Source of the DNA: Actinomycetospora sp. NBRC 106378
GTDB lineage: Bacteria; Actinomycetota; Actinomycetes; Mycobacteriales; Pseudonocardiaceae
DNA: 64,000 bases
Assembly: GCF_030269685.1 (NCBI RefSeq)
Contig: NZ_BSTT01000001.1
Span: forward strand, 496,001-560,000
Direction of reading: 5' to 3'
The notes below the pieces were generated by a model. That model was not told the origin of the DNA. It did no database searches and saw only the letters and a list, made by a program, of their open reading frames with translations. Positions 25,217-38,545 of the stretch are shown here, in pieces (positions within the stretch are counted from its first letter, which is position 1; every line of letters starts with the position of its first letter). The translations under genes were made by a program, and so were the position numbers.

Positions 25217-26217
25217 TCGAGCAACGACGCCAGTGCGTCGCGGGCGGGCCCGGCGGGCAGCCCGGCGAGCTCGGCGCGGGCGGCGTCGGCCTGCTCGTCC
25301 AGAGCCGTGCGGGCGCGCGCCAGCCCGTCGGAGCCGCGGAGGATGCCGAGCGCCTCGTCGACCACCGCGTCGTCGCTGATCTCCTTCTCGCCCACCCCCA
25401 GGGCGCGCAGCCGCTCGGCGTCGGGCCCGTCGTCGGCCAGGGCGTAGAGCACCGGCAGCGTCGCCACGCCCTCGCGCAGGTCGGTCCCCGGCGTCTTGCC
25501 GGAGTCCCCGGACGGCGAGGCGATGTCGATGATGTCGTCGGAGACCTGGAACGCCGTCCCGATGATCTCCCCGAAGCGCCGCAGCGCCTCCACGTGCTCC
25601 GCGGGCGCCCCGGCGAACATCGCCCCGAACCGACCCGCCGTCGCGATGAGGGAGCCGGTCTTCTCGGCGATGACGGCCATGTAGTGCGCCACCGGGTCGT
25701 CGCCGCGGGCACCGCGGGTCTCGCGCATCTGGCCGGTGACCAGCTCGGCGAACGTCTCGGCGATGATCCGCACCGCGTCGGGCCCGAGCTGGGAGACCAG
25801 CCGCGAGGCGTGGGCGAACAGGTAGTCGCCGGTGAGGATGGCCACCGTGTTGTCCCAGCGGGCGTTCGCGCTCTGGGCCCCGCGGCGCATGACGGCCTCG
25901 TCCATCACGTCGTCGTGGTAGAGCGTCGCGAGGTGGACGAGCTCGACCGACGTCGCCGCGACCACCACGTCCTCGCTGGTCCCACCCGCGAGCTGGGCGG
26001 CCAGCAGCGTCAGCAGCGGCCGGAACCGTTTGCCGCCGGCCTCGATGAGGTGCAGCGACGTGTCCGCCACGAAGCGGTAGTCGCTGTGCACCTCCCGCCG
26101 GAGGAGTTCCTCCACCTGGTCCAGGCCCGACGACACCTCCGCCGCCAGTGCCTCGTCACCGATGGGGAGACCGGCGACCTGGGTCAGGCTCACCGGCGTT
26201 GGCCTCTGCGTGCTCAC
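25192..26217 (-). CDS. grcC: Polyprenyl diphosphate synthase
   Basis: 341 residues of the trans-prenyltransferase fold. The first Asp-rich motif is DDVMD (102-106) and the second is DDIID (227-231); GGKRFRP provides the IPP-binding residues. It condenses IPP onto an allylic primer to make the side chain, presumably of menaquinone. It lies 4 nt after nuoN on the same strand, so it is probably the last gene of the complex I operon. This fits with the menaquinone genes elsewhere in the block. Product length cannot be read from sequence. Confidence 0.92.
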   Translation of the reverse strand: MSTQRPTPVSLTQVAGLPIGDEALAAEVSSGLDQVEELLRREVHSDYRFVADTSLHLIEAGGKRFRPLLTLLAAQLAGGTSEDVVVAATSVELVHLATLYHDDVMDEAVMRRGAQSANARWDNTVAILTGDYLFAHASRLVSQLGPDAVRIIAETFAELVTGQMRETRGARGDDPVAHYMAVIAEKTGSLIATAGRFGAMFAGAPAEHVEALRRFGEIIGTAFQVSDDIIDIASPSGDSGKTPGTDLREGVATLPVLYALADDGPDAERLRALGVGEKEISDDAVVDEALGILRGSDGLARARTALDEQADAARAELAGLPAGPARDALASLLDYTVDRVG

Positions 26218-26221
26218 GCCC

Positions 26222-27865
26222 TCAGCCTAGGAAAGTTCCGGCCCCGGCCCACTCCAGGGCGGCCGTCGGGAGCACTCCCAGGAGCAAGGTCACGGCGACG
26301 CCGAGCGTGATCGCCACCGTGGTCATGGGTCCGGGCAGGCTGACGGTCGGCCCGTCGGGCGCGGGGTCGGAGAAGTACATGAGGACGATCACGCGCAGGT
26401 AGAAGAACGCGGCGATCGCGCTGCAGACCAGGCCGACGATCACCAGCGGCGCCATCCCGTCGGCCAGGCCCGCGGAGAACACCGCGAACTTCGCGGTGAA
26501 ACCGCTGGTCAGCGGCACGCCGGCGAGCGCGAGCAGGCAGAACGAGAGGGCCGCCGCGACCACCGGGGAGCGCTGCGCGAGGCCCGCGTACCCCGAGAGG
26601 TGCCCGGCCTCGCCGTCGCCGGAGCGCACCAGCGAGACCAGGCCGAGGATCGCGATCGTCGTGAAGCCGTAGGCCAGGAGGTAGAACAACGTCCCGGAGA
26701 GCCCGGCCGGGGTGATCGCCAGGCAGCCGATGAGGATGAACCCGGCGTGGGCCACCGAGGAGTAGGCGACCATGCGCTTGAGGTCGGTCTGGGTGATCCC
26801 GAGCACGGTCCCGATCACCATGGACGCGATGGCGACGGCCCACAGCACGCCGCGCCACTCGAGCGCGGTGGTCCCGAAGGCGACGGTGAAGACCCGCAGG
26901 ATCGCGCCGAACGCCGCGACCTTCGTGCACGCGGCCATGAACGCGGTGACCGGGGTCGGGGCACCCTGGTAGACGTCAGGGGTCCAGGTGTGGAACGGGC
27001 CGACCGACGCCTTGAACATCAGGCCGACCACGAGCAGCGCGAGCCCGGCGAACAGCAGCGCGTCCGAGCGCAGCGGGCCCGCCGCGGACGCGGCGATGTC
27101 GGCGAGGCGGACCGAGCCCGCGTAGCCGTAGAGCAGCGCCACGCCGTAGAGGAAGAACGCCGAGGCGAACGCGCCGAGCAGGAAGTACTTCACGGCCGCC
27201 TCCTGCGAGAGGAGACGACGACGGCGGGCGAGCCCGCACAGCAGGTACAGCGGGAGGCTGAGCACCTCGAGGGCGACGAACATCGTCAGCAGGTCGTTCG
27301 CGGCGCTGAACGCGAGCATCCCGCCGAGCGCGAAGAGCACGAACGGGAAGATCTCCGTGTGCATCTCCGGCGGGGTCGTCGGCTCCGGGCCCGCGCCGCC
27401 GCGGCGCCCCACCACGCCGTGGGTGTCGGTGCCGGTCCCCGACGGCAGCCCGGAGGAGGTCGAGCGCAGTGAGCCGGCTCCGACGCGCTCCTGGGCCTCC
27501 GCGAGGGCCTCCGGGTCGGCCACGAACACGCCGCCGGGCTCGACCGAGCGGTCGGCGAGCATGAGCACCGAGGGCACGGCGAGCGCGAGCAGCGTGCCCC
27601 AGAGGAACAGGCCCGGGGCGTCGACCGAGAGCGAGCCGGCCAGGACGACCACGTCGCCCGCGCCGCTGGTCGCCCGGATGATCACCGCGGCCAGCGCCAC
27701 CACCACGACGGCCAGGCTGAACACCAGCTGCACCGACCGGCGGCGCACACGCGGGAGCACCGCCTCGAGGAGCACCGAGACGCAGGCTCCGCCGAGGACG
27801 ATCAGCAGCGGCGCGAGGGCGCCGTAGTCGACGCCGAGGGCATCGGAGAAGGACTGGGAACCCAT
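26222..27865 (-). CDS. nuoN: NADH-quinone oxidoreductase subunit N
   Basis: 547 residues, an antiporter-like proton-channel subunit with about 14 membrane spans. Conserved features include the LFALGGMLAFSAANDLLTMFVALE helix with its Glu and the KASVGPFHTWTPDVYQGAP loop with its Lys. A hydrophilic insertion rich in Gly, Ser and Glu lies at about residues 120-155. The ATG shares one base with the nuoM stop (TGATG), as expected in a tightly coupled operon. Confidence 0.97.
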   Translation of the reverse strand: MGSQSFSDALGVDYGALAPLLIVLGGACVSVLLEAVLPRVRRRSVQLVFSLAVVVVALAAVIIRATSGAGDVVVLAGSLSVDAPGLFLWGTLLALAVPSVLMLADRSVEPGGVFVADPEALAEAQERVGAGSLRSTSSGLPSGTGTDTHGVVGRRGGAGPEPTTPPEMHTEIFPFVLFALGGMLAFSAANDLLTMFVALEVLSLPLYLLCGLARRRRLLSQEAAVKYFLLGAFASAFFLYGVALLYGYAGSVRLADIAASAAGPLRSDALLFAGLALLVVGLMFKASVGPFHTWTPDVYQGAPTPVTAFMAACTKVAAFGAILRVFTVAFGTTALEWRGVLWAVAIASMVIGTVLGITQTDLKRMVAYSSVAHAGFILIGCLAITPAGLSGTLFYLLAYGFTTIAILGLVSLVRSGDGEAGHLSGYAGLAQRSPVVAAALSFCLLALAGVPLTSGFTAKFAVFSAGLADGMAPLVIVGLVCSAIAAFFYLRVIVLMYFSDPAPDGPTVSLPGPMTTVAITLGVAVTLLLGVLPTAALEWAGAGTFLG

Positions 27866-29523
27866 CAGCGGGCCACTCCGTTCGGGCCGACCGGGTCGGC
27901 GACGCCGACCTCGCTCATGGTGGCGGAGACCGCCGGGTTGATGACGTCGAGGACCGGCTGCGGGAAGAAGCCGAGCAGGAAGATCAGCAGCACCAGCGGG
28001 GCCAGCACCCCGATCTCCCGGCCGGACAGGTCACCGAAGCGCGCCCGACGCGTGGCGTCCGGCGGGTCGGTGTCGACGGTGTCGGAGAAGCCGGGACCAC
28101 CGGCCAGCGCCCGTGCCGTGGCAGCGCCGGGGCCGCCGCCGACGACGGCCTCGCCGCGCAGCGGGCCCGTCATCGTGCGCTGGTAGACCCAGAGCACGTA
28201 GAGCGCCGCGAAGATGATCCCGACCGTGGCGATCACCGTGTAGACCGGCTCCCGCGGCCACGAGCCGAGGAGGACGAGGAACTCCGAGACGAAGGAGTTG
28301 GTCCCGGGCAGCGACAGCGTCGTCAGGCCGGCCACCAGGAAGAGCCCGGCGAGCACGGGCGCGATCTTCCCGACGCCGCCGTAGTCGGCGATCTGCGTCG
28401 AGCCACCGCGCGCGGCCAGCATGCCGACGACGAGGAAGAGCATCGCCGTGGAGATGCCGTGGTTGACCATGTAGAGCGCGGACCCGGCCACGGACTGCTG
28501 GGAGAACGCGAAGATCCCCAGCCCGATGAAGCCGAAGTGGGCGATCGAGGTGTAGGAGACGAAGCGCTTCATGTCGGTCTGCATCGCGGCGAGCAGCGCG
28601 CCGTAGAGCACGCCGATCACCGAGAGCACGAGCACCAGCGGCGCGAGGGTCTGCGAGGCCAGCGGGAAGAGCGGCAGGCAGTAGCGCAGGAACCCGAAGA
28701 CGCCGACCTTGTCCAGGACGCCGACGAGGATGACGCCGCCACCGATCGGGGCCTGCGCACCGGCGTCGGGCAGCCAGGTGTGCAGCGGGACGAGCGGCGC
28801 CTTGATCGCGAACGCGGCGAAGAACCCGAGGAACAGGAAGATCTGCGTGGACTCGGGGAGCTGGGCGGCGAGCCGCTGCAGCTCGGCCCAGTCGAACGTG
28901 GCCGCGCCGAGGCGGGTGCCGCTCGCGACGTAGATCCCGATCACCGAGCCGAGCATGATCAGCCCGCCGAGGAACGAGTACAGGAAGAACTTCACCGCGG
29001 CGTACTGCCGCCGCGCCCCGCCGAAGCGCCCGATGATGAAGTACATCGGGACGAGCATGACCTCGAACATCACGTAGAAGACGAAGACGTCGGTGGCGGC
29101 GAACAGGGCCACCAGCACGCCCTGCAGCGACAGCATCAGCGCGACGAAGCCGCCCGCGCCGCGGGGCTCGCCGTCGGGACCGTCGGGGAACCGCTCCGCG
29201 GCCCGCGTGAACGACGTGTACGCGATGACGATCGGCACGAGGACCGCGAGCAGGGCGATCATGGCGAGCGCGATGCCGTCGAGGCCGAGCGCGAACGAGA
29301 CGCCGAAGGCCGGGATCCACTCCACCGACGACTCGCCCTGGAACCGCGTCGGGGCGGACGGGTCGAACAGACCCCAAATCACCGCGACGAGCACCAGCTC
29401 GACCAGCGAGACGGCGAAGCCGGCCGACCTCGCGGTCGCGTCGCGGCCGCCCTTGACCAGGACGCCGCAGACCGTCGCCCCGACGAGGGGCAGCAGGACG
29501 AGGACGATCACGAGGGCGCTCAC
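27865..29523 (-). CDS. nuoM: NADH-quinone oxidoreductase subunit M
   Basis: 552 residues, second antiporter-like subunit. The [21 protein letters not shown] helix and [18 protein letters not shown] loop are the standard NuoM signatures, carrying the conserved Glu, Lys and His of the proton path. A charged loop near the C terminus (about 470-500) is an extension relative to E. coli. GTG 29523 overlaps the nuoL stop (GTGA). Confidence 0.97.
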   Translation of the reverse strand: MSALVIVLVLLPLVGATVCGVLVKGGRDATARSAGFAVSLVELVLVAVIWGLFDPSAPTRFQGESSVEWIPAFGVSFALGLDGIALAMIALLAVLVPIVIAYTSFTRAAERFPDGPDGEPRGAGGFVALMLSLQGVLVALFAATDVFVFYVMFEVMLVPMYFIIGRFGGARRQYAAVKFFLYSFLGGLIMLGSVIGIYVASGTRLGAATFDWAELQRLAAQLPESTQIFLFLGFFAAFAIKAPLVPLHTWLPDAGAQAPIGGGVILVGVLDKVGVFGFLRYCLPLFPLASQTLAPLVLVLSVIGVLYGALLAAMQTDMKRFVSYTSIAHFGFIGLGIFAFSQQSVAGSALYMVNHGISTAMLFLVVGMLAARGGSTQIADYGGVGKIAPVLAGLFLVAGLTTLSLPGTNSFVSEFLVLLGSWPREPVYTVIATVGIIFAALYVLWVYQRTMTGPLRGEAVVGGGPGAATARALAGGPGFSDTVDTDPPDATRRARFGDLSGREIGVLAPLVLLIFLLGFFPQPVLDVINPAVSATMSEVGVADPVGPNGVAR

Positions 29524-31547
29524 GGCAGAGCCACCGCCAGCAACGCCGCGACCAGCACGAGCGAGCCTCCCAGCATCGTCAGCGCGTACGAGCGCACGAA
29601 TCCGGTCTGGGTGCGCCGGGCCCGGCCCGACGCCCCGCCGAGCAGGGCGGCGGTGCCGTTGACGGCGCCGTCCACCCCGCGGTTGTCGACGTAGACCAGC
29701 GCGCGGGAGAGCCAGATGCCCGGCCGCGCGATGGCCTTCTCGTTGATGGTGTTCGCGTAGAGGTCGGCCCGCGCGGCCCGCACCGGCAGCGACACCCGCT
29801 GCGGGCGCTCCACCGGCACCGGCCGACGGCCGACCGTCAGGTAGGCGATCCCGGCGCCGAGCAGCATGAGGACCGAGGCGATGCCGGGGACGAGCCCCGT
29901 CGGGATGACGGCCTCCTCGACCTCGCGCACCGGCCCGATCGAGGGCTCGAGCCAGCCGCCGAGGCGCTCCCCGATGACGAGGAACGCACCGGCCCCGACG
30001 GACCCGATCGCGAGCACGATCATCGGCACCGTCATCGACGGGGGCGACTCGTGCGGGTGGTAGTGCTCCGGTGACCCGTGGCCCGGTTCCGGGTGCTGCG
30101 GGGCCGCCTCGCTCTCCAGCGACGGGTCCCACGGCGCGGAGCGCGGGGTGAGCGAGCGCCACCGCTCCGGACCGAAGAAGGTCATAAGCATCAGCCGCGT
30201 CATGTAGAAGGAGGTCAGGCCGGCCGCCAGCAGCGCGGCACCACCGAGCAGCCAGCCGCGGACCGGCGAACCCCCGAGGGCGGCCTCGATGATGAGGTCC
30301 TTCGAGTAGAAGCCCGAGAGGAACGGGAAGCCGATCAGGGCCAGGTAGCCGAGGGTGAACGTGGCGAACGTGATCGGCATGTGCCGCCACAGCCCGCCGA
30401 ACCGGCGCATGTCGGTCTCGTCGGCCATCCCGTGCATCACCGACCCGGCCCCGAGGAAGAGCCCGGCCTTGAAGAAGCCGTGGGTCAGCAGGTGCGCGAG
30501 GCCGGCCGCGTAGCCGATCGGCCCGAGGCCGACGGCGAGCATCATGTAGCCGATCTGGCTGACCGTGGAGTAGGCCAGGACCTTCTTGATGTCGTCGTAG
30601 GCGCAGCCGACGATCGCGCCGATGAGCAGCGTGACCGCCCCGACGATCGTCACGACGAGCTGACCGGTGGGCGTCAGGTCGTAGATCGGGTGCGACCGCG
30701 CGACGAGGTAGACGCCCGCCGTGACCATCGTGGCCGCGTGGATGAGGGCCGACACCGGGGTCGGGCCCTCCATGGCGTCGGGGAGCCAGGCCTGCAGCGG
30801 GAACTGGCCGGACTTGCCGCAGGCGCCGAGCAGGAGCAGCAGGGCGACCGCGGTGACGGCGCCGGGCGAGAGCTCCCCGATCCGGGCGAAGACCTCGGTG
30901 TACTGGGTGGTGCCCAGCTGCGCGAACAGGATGAAGATCGCGAGCGCGAGCCCGACGTCACCGACCCGGTTCATCAGGAACGCCTTCTTCGCCGCGGAGG
31001 CGGCGAGCGGGCGCTGCACGTAGAAGCCGATGAGCAGGTACGACGCGAGGCCGACGCCCTCCCAGCCCAGGTAGAGGGTCAGGAAGCCGTTGCCGAGGAC
31101 CAGCACGAGCATCGACGCGACGAACAGGTTGAGCATCGCGAAGAACTTGCGGCGGTTCTCGTCGTGGGCCATGTAGCCCACCGAGTAGATGTGGATCAGC
31201 GACCCGACGCCGGTGATGAGCAGCACGAACGTCAGCGACAGCGGGTCCAGGCGCAGCCCGAACTCCACCGAGAGCGACCCGGAGGCGAACCACTCGTAGA
31301 GCGGCAGGTCCCGCACCCGCTCCTCGCCCGGCAGCGCGAGCGCCGAGAAGAACAGCACGACGCCGTAGACGAAGGAGAGCAGCACCGTGGCGGTGCCGAG
31401 CAGGTGACCCCAGCGGTCGGTGCGCCGACCGCCGAGGAAGAGGACCGCGGCGCCCAGGGCGGGCAGCGCGACCAGGATCCAGGCCGCGCTGCCGGCGCCG
31501 GAAGCCGGCGCCACCGGCGGTAACTGGCTGAGCAGCTCGCTACTCAC
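29520..31547 (-). CDS. nuoL: NADH-quinone oxidoreductase subunit L
   Basis: 675 residues, the most distal proton-pumping subunit. Visible are [33 protein letters not shown] with conserved Glu, [20 protein letters not shown] with Lys, and the C-terminal extension that contributes the lateral helix. A His/Pro/Ser-rich loop around 490-510 is hydrophilic. GTG 31547 is 10 nt from the nuoK stop. Confidence 0.97.
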   Translation of the reverse strand: MSSELLSQLPPVAPASGAGSAAWILVALPALGAAVLFLGGRRTDRWGHLLGTATVLLSFVYGVVLFFSALALPGEERVRDLPLYEWFASGSLSVEFGLRLDPLSLTFVLLITGVGSLIHIYSVGYMAHDENRRKFFAMLNLFVASMLVLVLGNGFLTLYLGWEGVGLASYLLIGFYVQRPLAASAAKKAFLMNRVGDVGLALAIFILFAQLGTTQYTEVFARIGELSPGAVTAVALLLLLGACGKSGQFPLQAWLPDAMEGPTPVSALIHAATMVTAGVYLVARSHPIYDLTPTGQLVVTIVGAVTLLIGAIVGCAYDDIKKVLAYSTVSQIGYMMLAVGLGPIGYAAGLAHLLTHGFFKAGLFLGAGSVMHGMADETDMRRFGGLWRHMPITFATFTLGYLALIGFPFLSGFYSKDLIIEAALGGSPVRGWLLGGAALLAAGLTSFYMTRLMLMTFFGPERWRSLTPRSAPWDPSLESEAAPQHPEPGHGSPEHYHPHESPPSMTVPMIVLAIGSVGAGAFLVIGERLGGWLEPSIGPVREVEEAVIPTGLVPGIASVLMLLGAGIAYLTVGRRPVPVERPQRVSLPVRAARADLYANTINEKAIARPGIWLSRALVYVDNRGVDGAVNGTAALLGGASGRARRTQTGFVRSYALTMLGGSLVLVAALLAVALP

Positions 31548-31557
31548 TGCGCTCCCG

Positions 31558-31857
31558 TCAGTACTTGAGGAGGTTCGCGTCGTCGACCGAGGCGGTCCGG
31601 CGCGTGCGGAAGATGGCCATGATGATCGAGAGGCCGACGACGACCTCCGCGGCCGCGACGACCATGACGAAGAACGCCATGACCTGGCCGTCGAGCGAGC
31701 CGTTGATGCGCGAGAAGGTGACCAGCGACAGGTTCACCGCGTTGAGCATGAGCTCGACGCACATGAACACGACGATCGCGTTGCGGCGCACCAGCACCCC
31801 GACGGTGCCGATCGAGAAGAGCAGCGCCGAGAGCAGCAGGTAGTTCGTGGGGCTCAC
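31558..31857 (-). CDS. nuoK: NADH-quinone oxidoreductase subunit K
   Basis: 99 residues, three membrane spans: [40 protein letters not shown] with the conserved proton-path Glu, and [18 protein letters not shown] with the second Glu. Normal family length. GTG 31857 overlaps the nuoJ stop by 4 nt. Confidence 0.97.
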   Translation of the reverse strand: MSPTNYLLLSALLFSIGTVGVLVRRNAIVVFMCVELMLNAVNLSLVTFSRINGSLDGQVMAFFVMVVAAAEVVVGLSIIMAIFRTRRTASVDDANLLKY

Positions 31858-32657
31858 GTCTGGCTCCCCTGGATCTCGCCGCGCTCGGCGTGGTGGGAGT
31901 GGGCGGCCGTGTCGTGCTCGTCGCCGGGGCGGGAGAGCTCGGTGGCGTGGCCGAGCCGCTCGCGGGCCGTCGCCTCGATGATCGCCGAGAGCGACTCCGG
32001 GGCCACCGAGCCGTCCGGCAGCAGCGCCGGGGTGGCGACCGAGTCCGCCGTCGCGAAGACGCCGGGGCCCGAGCGGGAGCCGAACTTCTCCAGCGGGCCG
32101 CGCAGCCGCTCGGCGACCCGTTCCTTCTGGGTGATGGCCTTGGACTTCGCCCGGCCGGCGAAGGTGTAGACCATCGCGCCGACCGCGCCGGTGATGATGA
32201 GCGCCGAGGTCAGCTCGAAGGCGAGCAGGTAGCGCTGGAAGACCAGCAGCCCCAGGCCGCCGACGTTGGACCCGGACGGGGCGCCGGCGGCCAGCGGGAC
32301 GCCGACCGACTGCGCGACCGCGCCGATCATCAGCCCGGCGAGCCCGATCCCGAGGACCGCGGCCGCCACGCGCTGCCCGCGCAGCACCTCGACCACGGAG
32401 TCCGAGGCGTCCCGGCCGACCATCATGAGCACGAAGACGAACAGCATCATGATCGCGCCGGTGTAGACGATGATCTGGGTGAAGCCGAGGAACGGCGCCG
32501 CCTGGAGCATGTAGATGACGCCGAGGGAGAGCATCGTCAGCACGAGCCAGAGCGCGGAGTGCACGGCGTTGCGGGAGAACACCATCCCGAGCCCGCCGGC
32601 CAGGGCCACCGGACCGAGGATCCAGAACCCGATCGCCTCGCCGATCGTCGTCGTCAT
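31854..32657 (-). CDS. nuoJ: NADH-quinone oxidoreductase subunit J
   Basis: 267 residues: the five-span core ([45 protein letters not shown]) is standard. The protein carries about 80 extra hydrophilic residues at the C terminus ending in a His-rich [16 protein letters not shown] stretch, longer than E. coli NuoJ (184). The tail may be a lineage-specific cytoplasmic extension. ATG 32657 overlaps the nuoI stop by 4 nt. Confidence 0.95.
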   Translation of the reverse strand: MTTTIGEAIGFWILGPVALAGGLGMVFSRNAVHSALWLVLTMLSLGVIYMLQAAPFLGFTQIIVYTGAIMMLFVFVLMMVGRDASDSVVEVLRGQRVAAAVLGIGLAGLMIGAVAQSVGVPLAAGAPSGSNVGGLGLLVFQRYLLAFELTSALIITGAVGAMVYTFAGRAKSKAITQKERVAERLRGPLEKFGSRSGPGVFATADSVATPALLPDGSVAPESLSAIIEATARERLGHATELSRPGDEHDTAAHSHHAERGEIQGSQT

Positions 32658-33271
32658 CGCTGGTCCTCCGGGGCCTTCCCGACGAGGGCCGCGCCCGGCA
32701 GCGCGTTCGCGCCGGCCCGGTTGTCCGTGTCGAGGTCGTGCTCGCCGGCCTGCTCGAGGCCGCGCTTCGCCATCTCCGGGCCCTGCACGTAGTAGTCCTG
32801 CTCGTCGTCGCCGAGCCGCATCGGGTGCGGCGGCTGCTCCATGCCCGGCAGCAGCGGCGCCAGCAGCATGTCCTTGGTGTAGATCAGGTCCTGGCGGTCG
32901 TCGTCGGCGAGCTCGTACTCGTTCGTCATCGTGAGCGACCGCGTCGGGCACGCCTCGATGCAGAGCCCGCAGCCGATGCAGCGCAGGTAGTTGATCTGGT
33001 AGATCGCCCCGTAGCGCTCGCCCGGCGAGAACCGGGCCTCGGGGGTGTTGTCGCCGCCCTCGACGTAGATGGCGTCGGCGGGGCAGGCCCAGGCGCACAG
33101 CTCGCAGCCGACGCACTTCTCGAGGCCGTCCGGGTGCCGGTTGAGCTGGTGGCGGCCGTGGTAGCGCGGCGCGGTCACCTTCTTGACCAGCGGGTACTCC
33201 TCGGTGACCACCTTCTTGAACATCGTCGAGAAGGTGACGCCGAAGCCGGCGATGCCGTCGAACATGCCCAT
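32654..33271 (-). CDS. nuoI: NADH-quinone oxidoreductase subunit I
   Basis: 205 residues carrying the two 4Fe-4S clusters N6a and N6b: [12 protein letters not shown] and [12 protein letters not shown], preceded by an amphipathic N-terminal helix that docks to the membrane arm. It passes electrons to NuoB. The C-terminal 50 residues are an acidic extension. ATG 33271 shares its last base with the nuoH stop. Confidence 0.97.
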   Translation of the reverse strand: MGMFDGIAGFGVTFSTMFKKVVTEEYPLVKKVTAPRYHGRHQLNRHPDGLEKCVGCELCAWACPADAIYVEGGDNTPEARFSPGERYGAIYQINYLRCIGCGLCIEACPTRSLTMTNEYELADDDRQDLIYTKDMLLAPLLPGMEQPPHPMRLGDDEQDYYVQGPEMAKRGLEQAGEHDLDTDNRAGANALPGAALVGKAPEDQR

Positions 33272-34599
33272 CAGGCGTCCTCCTTCTGACCGGAGCCGAC
33301 GGCGGCCGTCTCCGGGGCCGGGCCCCGGGACACCGCCCGGCGGCGCTTCGGCGGGCTCGTCGGCACGGTGAGGTCGAGCGGCGGCACGGGATAGGTCCCG
33401 ACGACGGGTGGCTCGCTGCCGGCGTCGTCGTCGTCCGCCGCCCGGTCGGGCAGCATCAGCGCGACCACGATGGCCACCACGAGCACCACCGCGCCCACCA
33501 TCAGCACCACCGGCGCGGAGATCGTGCCGTACTGGTTGCGGAGCACCCGGAGGGTCGCGACGGCGACGATCCACACGAGGCTGACCGGGATGAGGATCTT
33601 CCAGCCGAGCCGCATGAACTGGTCGTAGCGCTGGCGGGGCAGCGTGCCGCGCAGCCAGATGTAGACGAACAGGAACACGAACATCTTCGAGATGAACCAG
33701 ACCACCGGCAGCCAGCCGGAGTTCACCCCGGGGATCAGCGACAGCGGCCACGGGGCCATCCAGCCGCCGAGGAAGAGCGTGGTGGCCACCGCGGAGAGGG
33801 TGACCATGTTGACGTACTCGGCGAGGAAGAAGAGCGCGAACTTGAGCGACGAGTACTCGGTGTGGAATCCGCCGACGAGCTCGGACTCGGCCTCGGGCAG
33901 GTCGAACGGCGCCCGGTTGGTCTCACCGACCATCGAGATGGCGAAGACGATGAAGCTGACCGGCAGCAGCCAGATGTACCAGCCGTTCTGCTGCGCGGAG
34001 ACGATGTCGGCGGTGGACAGCGACCCCGCGTAGAGCACCACGGCGATGATCGACAGGCCGAGCGCCAGCTCGTAGGAGATGACCTGCGCGGCCGAGCGCA
34101 GGGAGCCGAGCAGCGGGTACGGCGAGCCGGAGGCCCAGCCCGACAGCACGATGCCGTAGACGCCGACCGAGGAGCAGGCCAGCACCACGAGGATGCCGAC
34201 CGGCAGGTCCGCGACCTGCAGCGCCGTGTGATGGCCGAAGATCGACACCTCGGGGCCGAGCGGGATCACCGCGAACGCGACGAACGCCGGGATCGTCGAG
34301 ATCACCGGGGCGATGAAGAAGACCGCCTTGTCCGCGAGGACCGGGCGGATGTCCTCCTTGAACGCCAGCTTGAGGCCGTCGGCCAGGGACTGGAGCAGGC
34401 CGAACGGGCCGTTCCAGTTCGGGCCGGGCCGCTGCTGCATCCGCCCGACCACCCGGCGCTCGAGCCAGATCATGAACAGCGTCATGACCAGCAGGAGCGC
34501 GAAGACGACGACGACCTTGACGATCGTCAACCAGATCGGGTCGTCCGCGAGCAGCGCCTGGGTGTAGCCGGGGGTCCCGGGCGGCGGGAGCGGGTTCAC
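33271..34599 (-). CDS. nuoH: NADH-quinone oxidoreductase subunit H
   Basis: 442 residues, the quinone-site membrane subunit. [20 protein letters not shown], the [20 protein letters not shown] loop and [15 protein letters not shown] are hallmarks of the quinone chamber and E-channel. A C-terminal hydrophilic tail of about 70 residues ([10 protein letters not shown] onward) is longer than usual. GTG 34599 overlaps the nuoG stop by 4 nt. Confidence 0.97.
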   Translation of the reverse strand: MNPLPPPGTPGYTQALLADDPIWLTIVKVVVVFALLLVMTLFMIWLERRVVGRMQQRPGPNWNGPFGLLQSLADGLKLAFKEDIRPVLADKAVFFIAPVISTIPAFVAFAVIPLGPEVSIFGHHTALQVADLPVGILVVLACSSVGVYGIVLSGWASGSPYPLLGSLRSAAQVISYELALGLSIIAVVLYAGSLSTADIVSAQQNGWYIWLLPVSFIVFAISMVGETNRAPFDLPEAESELVGGFHTEYSSLKFALFFLAEYVNMVTLSAVATTLFLGGWMAPWPLSLIPGVNSGWLPVVWFISKMFVFLFVYIWLRGTLPRQRYDQFMRLGWKILIPVSLVWIVAVATLRVLRNQYGTISAPVVLMVGAVVLVVAIVVALMLPDRAADDDDAGSEPPVVGTYPVPPLDLTVPTSPPKRRRAVSRGPAPETAAVGSGQKEDA

Positions 34600-37190
34600 T
34601 GGGGTTCTCCGTGGGCGACGACGGGGGCGACGGCGGCGGCGACGGGGGCGGCGACGTCGACGAGGTCCCCGTGGCCCAGCCCGAGGCCGGCGAGGGTGAC
34701 GACGCCGCCGGGGACCGGCACGTGCGAGGGCGCCCAGACGACGTCCGCGGGCAGGTCGGCGAGCTCGACGACGAGGTCGAGCGTGTCGCCGAGGCGGGCC
34801 GGCTCGCCGGCCACGAGGCCGAGGCGCTCCGCGGTGCCCGCCGCGACCCGCAGGCGGGGCGGGCGGGCGGTGCCGGGCAGGTCGGTCTCCTCGGCCAGCA
34901 GGGCGCCGCCGTCGATCAGCTGGCGCCACGTGGCGAGGCGGACCCGGCCGGTCAGCGGTGGCCCACTGCTGTCGTCGGACGTCAGCCGTGTGCCATCGCT
35001 GACATCCGGGGAGGAGGGCCGGGTCGCGGGCGTCGACGGGGTGACCGCGACCGTGCCCAGCTCCGCGAGCTCCGCCGCGGCGGCCTGCGGGGTCTGGGTG
35101 AACAGGTCGACGTCCATCTCGACCGCGAGCGAGTCCAGCACCCGGCAGTCCGGCAGCGTCACCGCGGCCGTGCCGCCGACGCGCCCGGACCCACCCTGGC
35201 CGGGGTCGATCGTCGTCGCGAAGGGCCGGTCGCGGCCCTCCCAGTTGCGGTAGGTGCCGCTGCGGTTGACCGCGGGCGCCACCGGCAGCACGACGTCGGC
35301 GTGCTCGGTGACCTCGGAGAGCACCTGCTCCAGCGAGATCACCACGTCGGCCTCGGCGAGCGCGGCGCGGGCCAGGTCGGGATCGGGCAGGTCGGCGAGC
35401 TCCACGCCGCCGAGGACCAGCCCGGCCAGCTCCCCGTCGCGCGCGGCGGTGAGCATCGCGGTGAGGTCGCGGCCGGGCGCCGCGGGCAGGCTCGGGACGC
35501 CCCAGACCGCGGCGACCGCCTCGCGGGCGTCGGCGTCGTCGACGCGCCGGGCACCGGGCAGCAGGGTCGGCAGCGCGCCGGCGTCCACGCCGCCGCGCTC
35601 CCCGGCCCGTCGCGGCACCCACGCGATGCGAGCCCCGGTCCGGGCGCCCAGCTCGCTGACCGCAGTGAGCAGCCCGGGCACCTCGGCGGCGCGCTCGCCG
35701 ACGAGCACCACCGCACCCGGCGCCGCCAGCGCCGCGGCCAGGTCGTCGGGCAGGTCGGCCAGGGCCGCGGGCTCCTCGCCCGGGACCGCCGCCAGCAGGT
35801 GGCCCCCGGTCTTCACGACGGCGGGGGTGGTCCAGCTGCCCACGTGCACCACGCGGGTGCCGTGGCGGGCGGCCTTGCGCAGCCGCAGGAAGACGATCGG
35901 CGACTCCTCCTCGGGGTCGAACGCCACGCACAGCACGGTGCGGGCGGCCTCGAGGTGGGCGTAGGAGACGTGGCTCGGCGCGACGCCCGCGACGTGGCCC
36001 GCGAGGAAGTCCAGCTCCTCGTCGGAGTGGGCGCGGGCCCGCTGGTCGACGTCGTTCGTGTGCAGCGCCAACCGGGCGAACTTGGCGTAGGCGTACGCGT
36101 CCTCGACGGTGAGCCGGCCGCCGGGCAGCACCCCGACGCCGCGCTTCGGCGCGAGCTCCTCGCCGTCCTCACCGGTCCGCGGCTCCCCCCGGCCGTCGCG
36201 CGCCCCGGCGAGCAGCGTCGCCGCCCGCTCCAGCGCGTCCACCCAGGGGACCGGGGTGAGCACCCCGTCCTCCCGGACCATCGGCTGCAGCACCCGCTGC
36301 GGCGAGGCGGGGTAGCGGAACGCGAAGCGGCCCTTGTCGCAGAGCCACTCCTCGTTGACGGTCGGCTCCTCGCCGGCCAGCACGCGGGTGACGCCGCCGC
36401 GACGCCAGTCCCGGCGCGTCGAGCAGCCGGACGCGCAGTGCTCGCACTGACCCGGCGTCGAGACCAGGTCGAAGGGCCGCGACCGGAACCGGTACGAGGC
36501 GCTGGTCAGCGCGCCGACCGGACAGATCTGGATGGTGTTGCCGGAGAAGTAGGACTGGAACTCCTCGCCGGCGCCCCAGGCCGTCTCCTCCGTGCCGATC
36601 TGCTGGTGCGCCCCGCGCTCGAGGAGCTCGATGAACGGGTCGCCGGCGATCTGGTCGGAGAAGCGGGTGCAGCGCTGGCAGAGCACGCAGCGCTCGCGGT
36701 CGAGGAGCACCTCGTCGGAGATCGGCAGCGGCTTCTCGAACGTCCGCTTGTGCTCGTGGAACCGCGACTCGGCCCGCCCCGAGGACATCGCCTGGTTCTG
36801 CAGCGGGCACTCGCCGCCCTTGTCGCAGATCGGGCAGTCCAGCGGGTGGTTGATGAGCAGCAGCTCCATGACGCCCTGCTGCGCCTTGTCGGCGACGGCG
36901 GAGGTCACCTGCGTCTTCACGACCATGCCGTCGGCGACGGTCATGGTGCAGCTGGCCTGCGGCTTGGGCATCGGCCGCCCGCCCATCTCCACCTCGACCA
37001 GGCACTGGCGGCAGGCGCCGGCCGGCTCGAGGAGGGGGTGGTCGCAGAACCGTGGGACGACGATGCCGAGGCGCTCGCAGGTCCGGATGAGGATCTCGCC
37101 CTTCGGCGCGTCGACGGTGCGACCGTCGATCGTCAACCGGACGTGGCCCTCGGGGACCGGCGGCGCTTCCTGTTCGGGTGCCTGGGTCAT
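34596..37190 (-). CDS. nuoG: NADH-quinone oxidoreductase subunit G
   Basis: 864 residues. Iron-sulfur sites in order: 2Fe-2S ([20 protein letters not shown]), the His/Cys 4Fe-4S site ([17 protein letters not shown]), [13 protein letters not shown] with ICPVGALTS, and an extra N7-type site (CEHCASGC plus WLCDKGRF). The rest is a degenerate molybdopterin-type domain. The start is ATG 37190, two nt from the nuoF stop; upstream in-frame codons lie within nuoF. An Ala/Gly-rich C-terminal part matches actinobacterial NuoG. Confidence 0.96.
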   Translation of the reverse strand: MTQAPEQEAPPVPEGHVRLTIDGRTVDAPKGEILIRTCERLGIVVPRFCDHPLLEPAGACRQCLVEVEMGGRPMPKPQASCTMTVADGMVVKTQVTSAVADKAQQGVMELLLINHPLDCPICDKGGECPLQNQAMSSGRAESRFHEHKRTFEKPLPISDEVLLDRERCVLCQRCTRFSDQIAGDPFIELLERGAHQQIGTEETAWGAGEEFQSYFSGNTIQICPVGALTSASYRFRSRPFDLVSTPGQCEHCASGCSTRRDWRRGGVTRVLAGEEPTVNEEWLCDKGRFAFRYPASPQRVLQPMVREDGVLTPVPWVDALERAATLLAGARDGRGEPRTGEDGEELAPKRGVGVLPGGRLTVEDAYAYAKFARLALHTNDVDQRARAHSDEELDFLAGHVAGVAPSHVSYAHLEAARTVLCVAFDPEEESPIVFLRLRKAARHGTRVVHVGSWTTPAVVKTGGHLLAAVPGEEPAALADLPDDLAAALAAPGAVVLVGERAAEVPGLLTAVSELGARTGARIAWVPRRAGERGGVDAGALPTLLPGARRVDDADAREAVAAVWGVPSLPAAPGRDLTAMLTAARDGELAGLVLGGVELADLPDPDLARAALAEADVVISLEQVLSEVTEHADVVLPVAPAVNRSGTYRNWEGRDRPFATTIDPGQGGSGRVGGTAAVTLPDCRVLDSLAVEMDVDLFTQTPQAAAAELAELGTVAVTPSTPATRPSSPDVSDGTRLTSDDSSGPPLTGRVRLATWRQLIDGGALLAEETDLPGTARPPRLRVAAGTAERLGLVAGEPARLGDTLDLVVELADLPADVVWAPSHVPVPGGVVTLAGLGLGHGDLVDVAAPVAAAVAPVVAHGEPQ

Positions 37191-37192
37191 GT

Positions 37193-38541
<1,349 letters not shown>

Positions 38542-38545
<4 letters not shown>
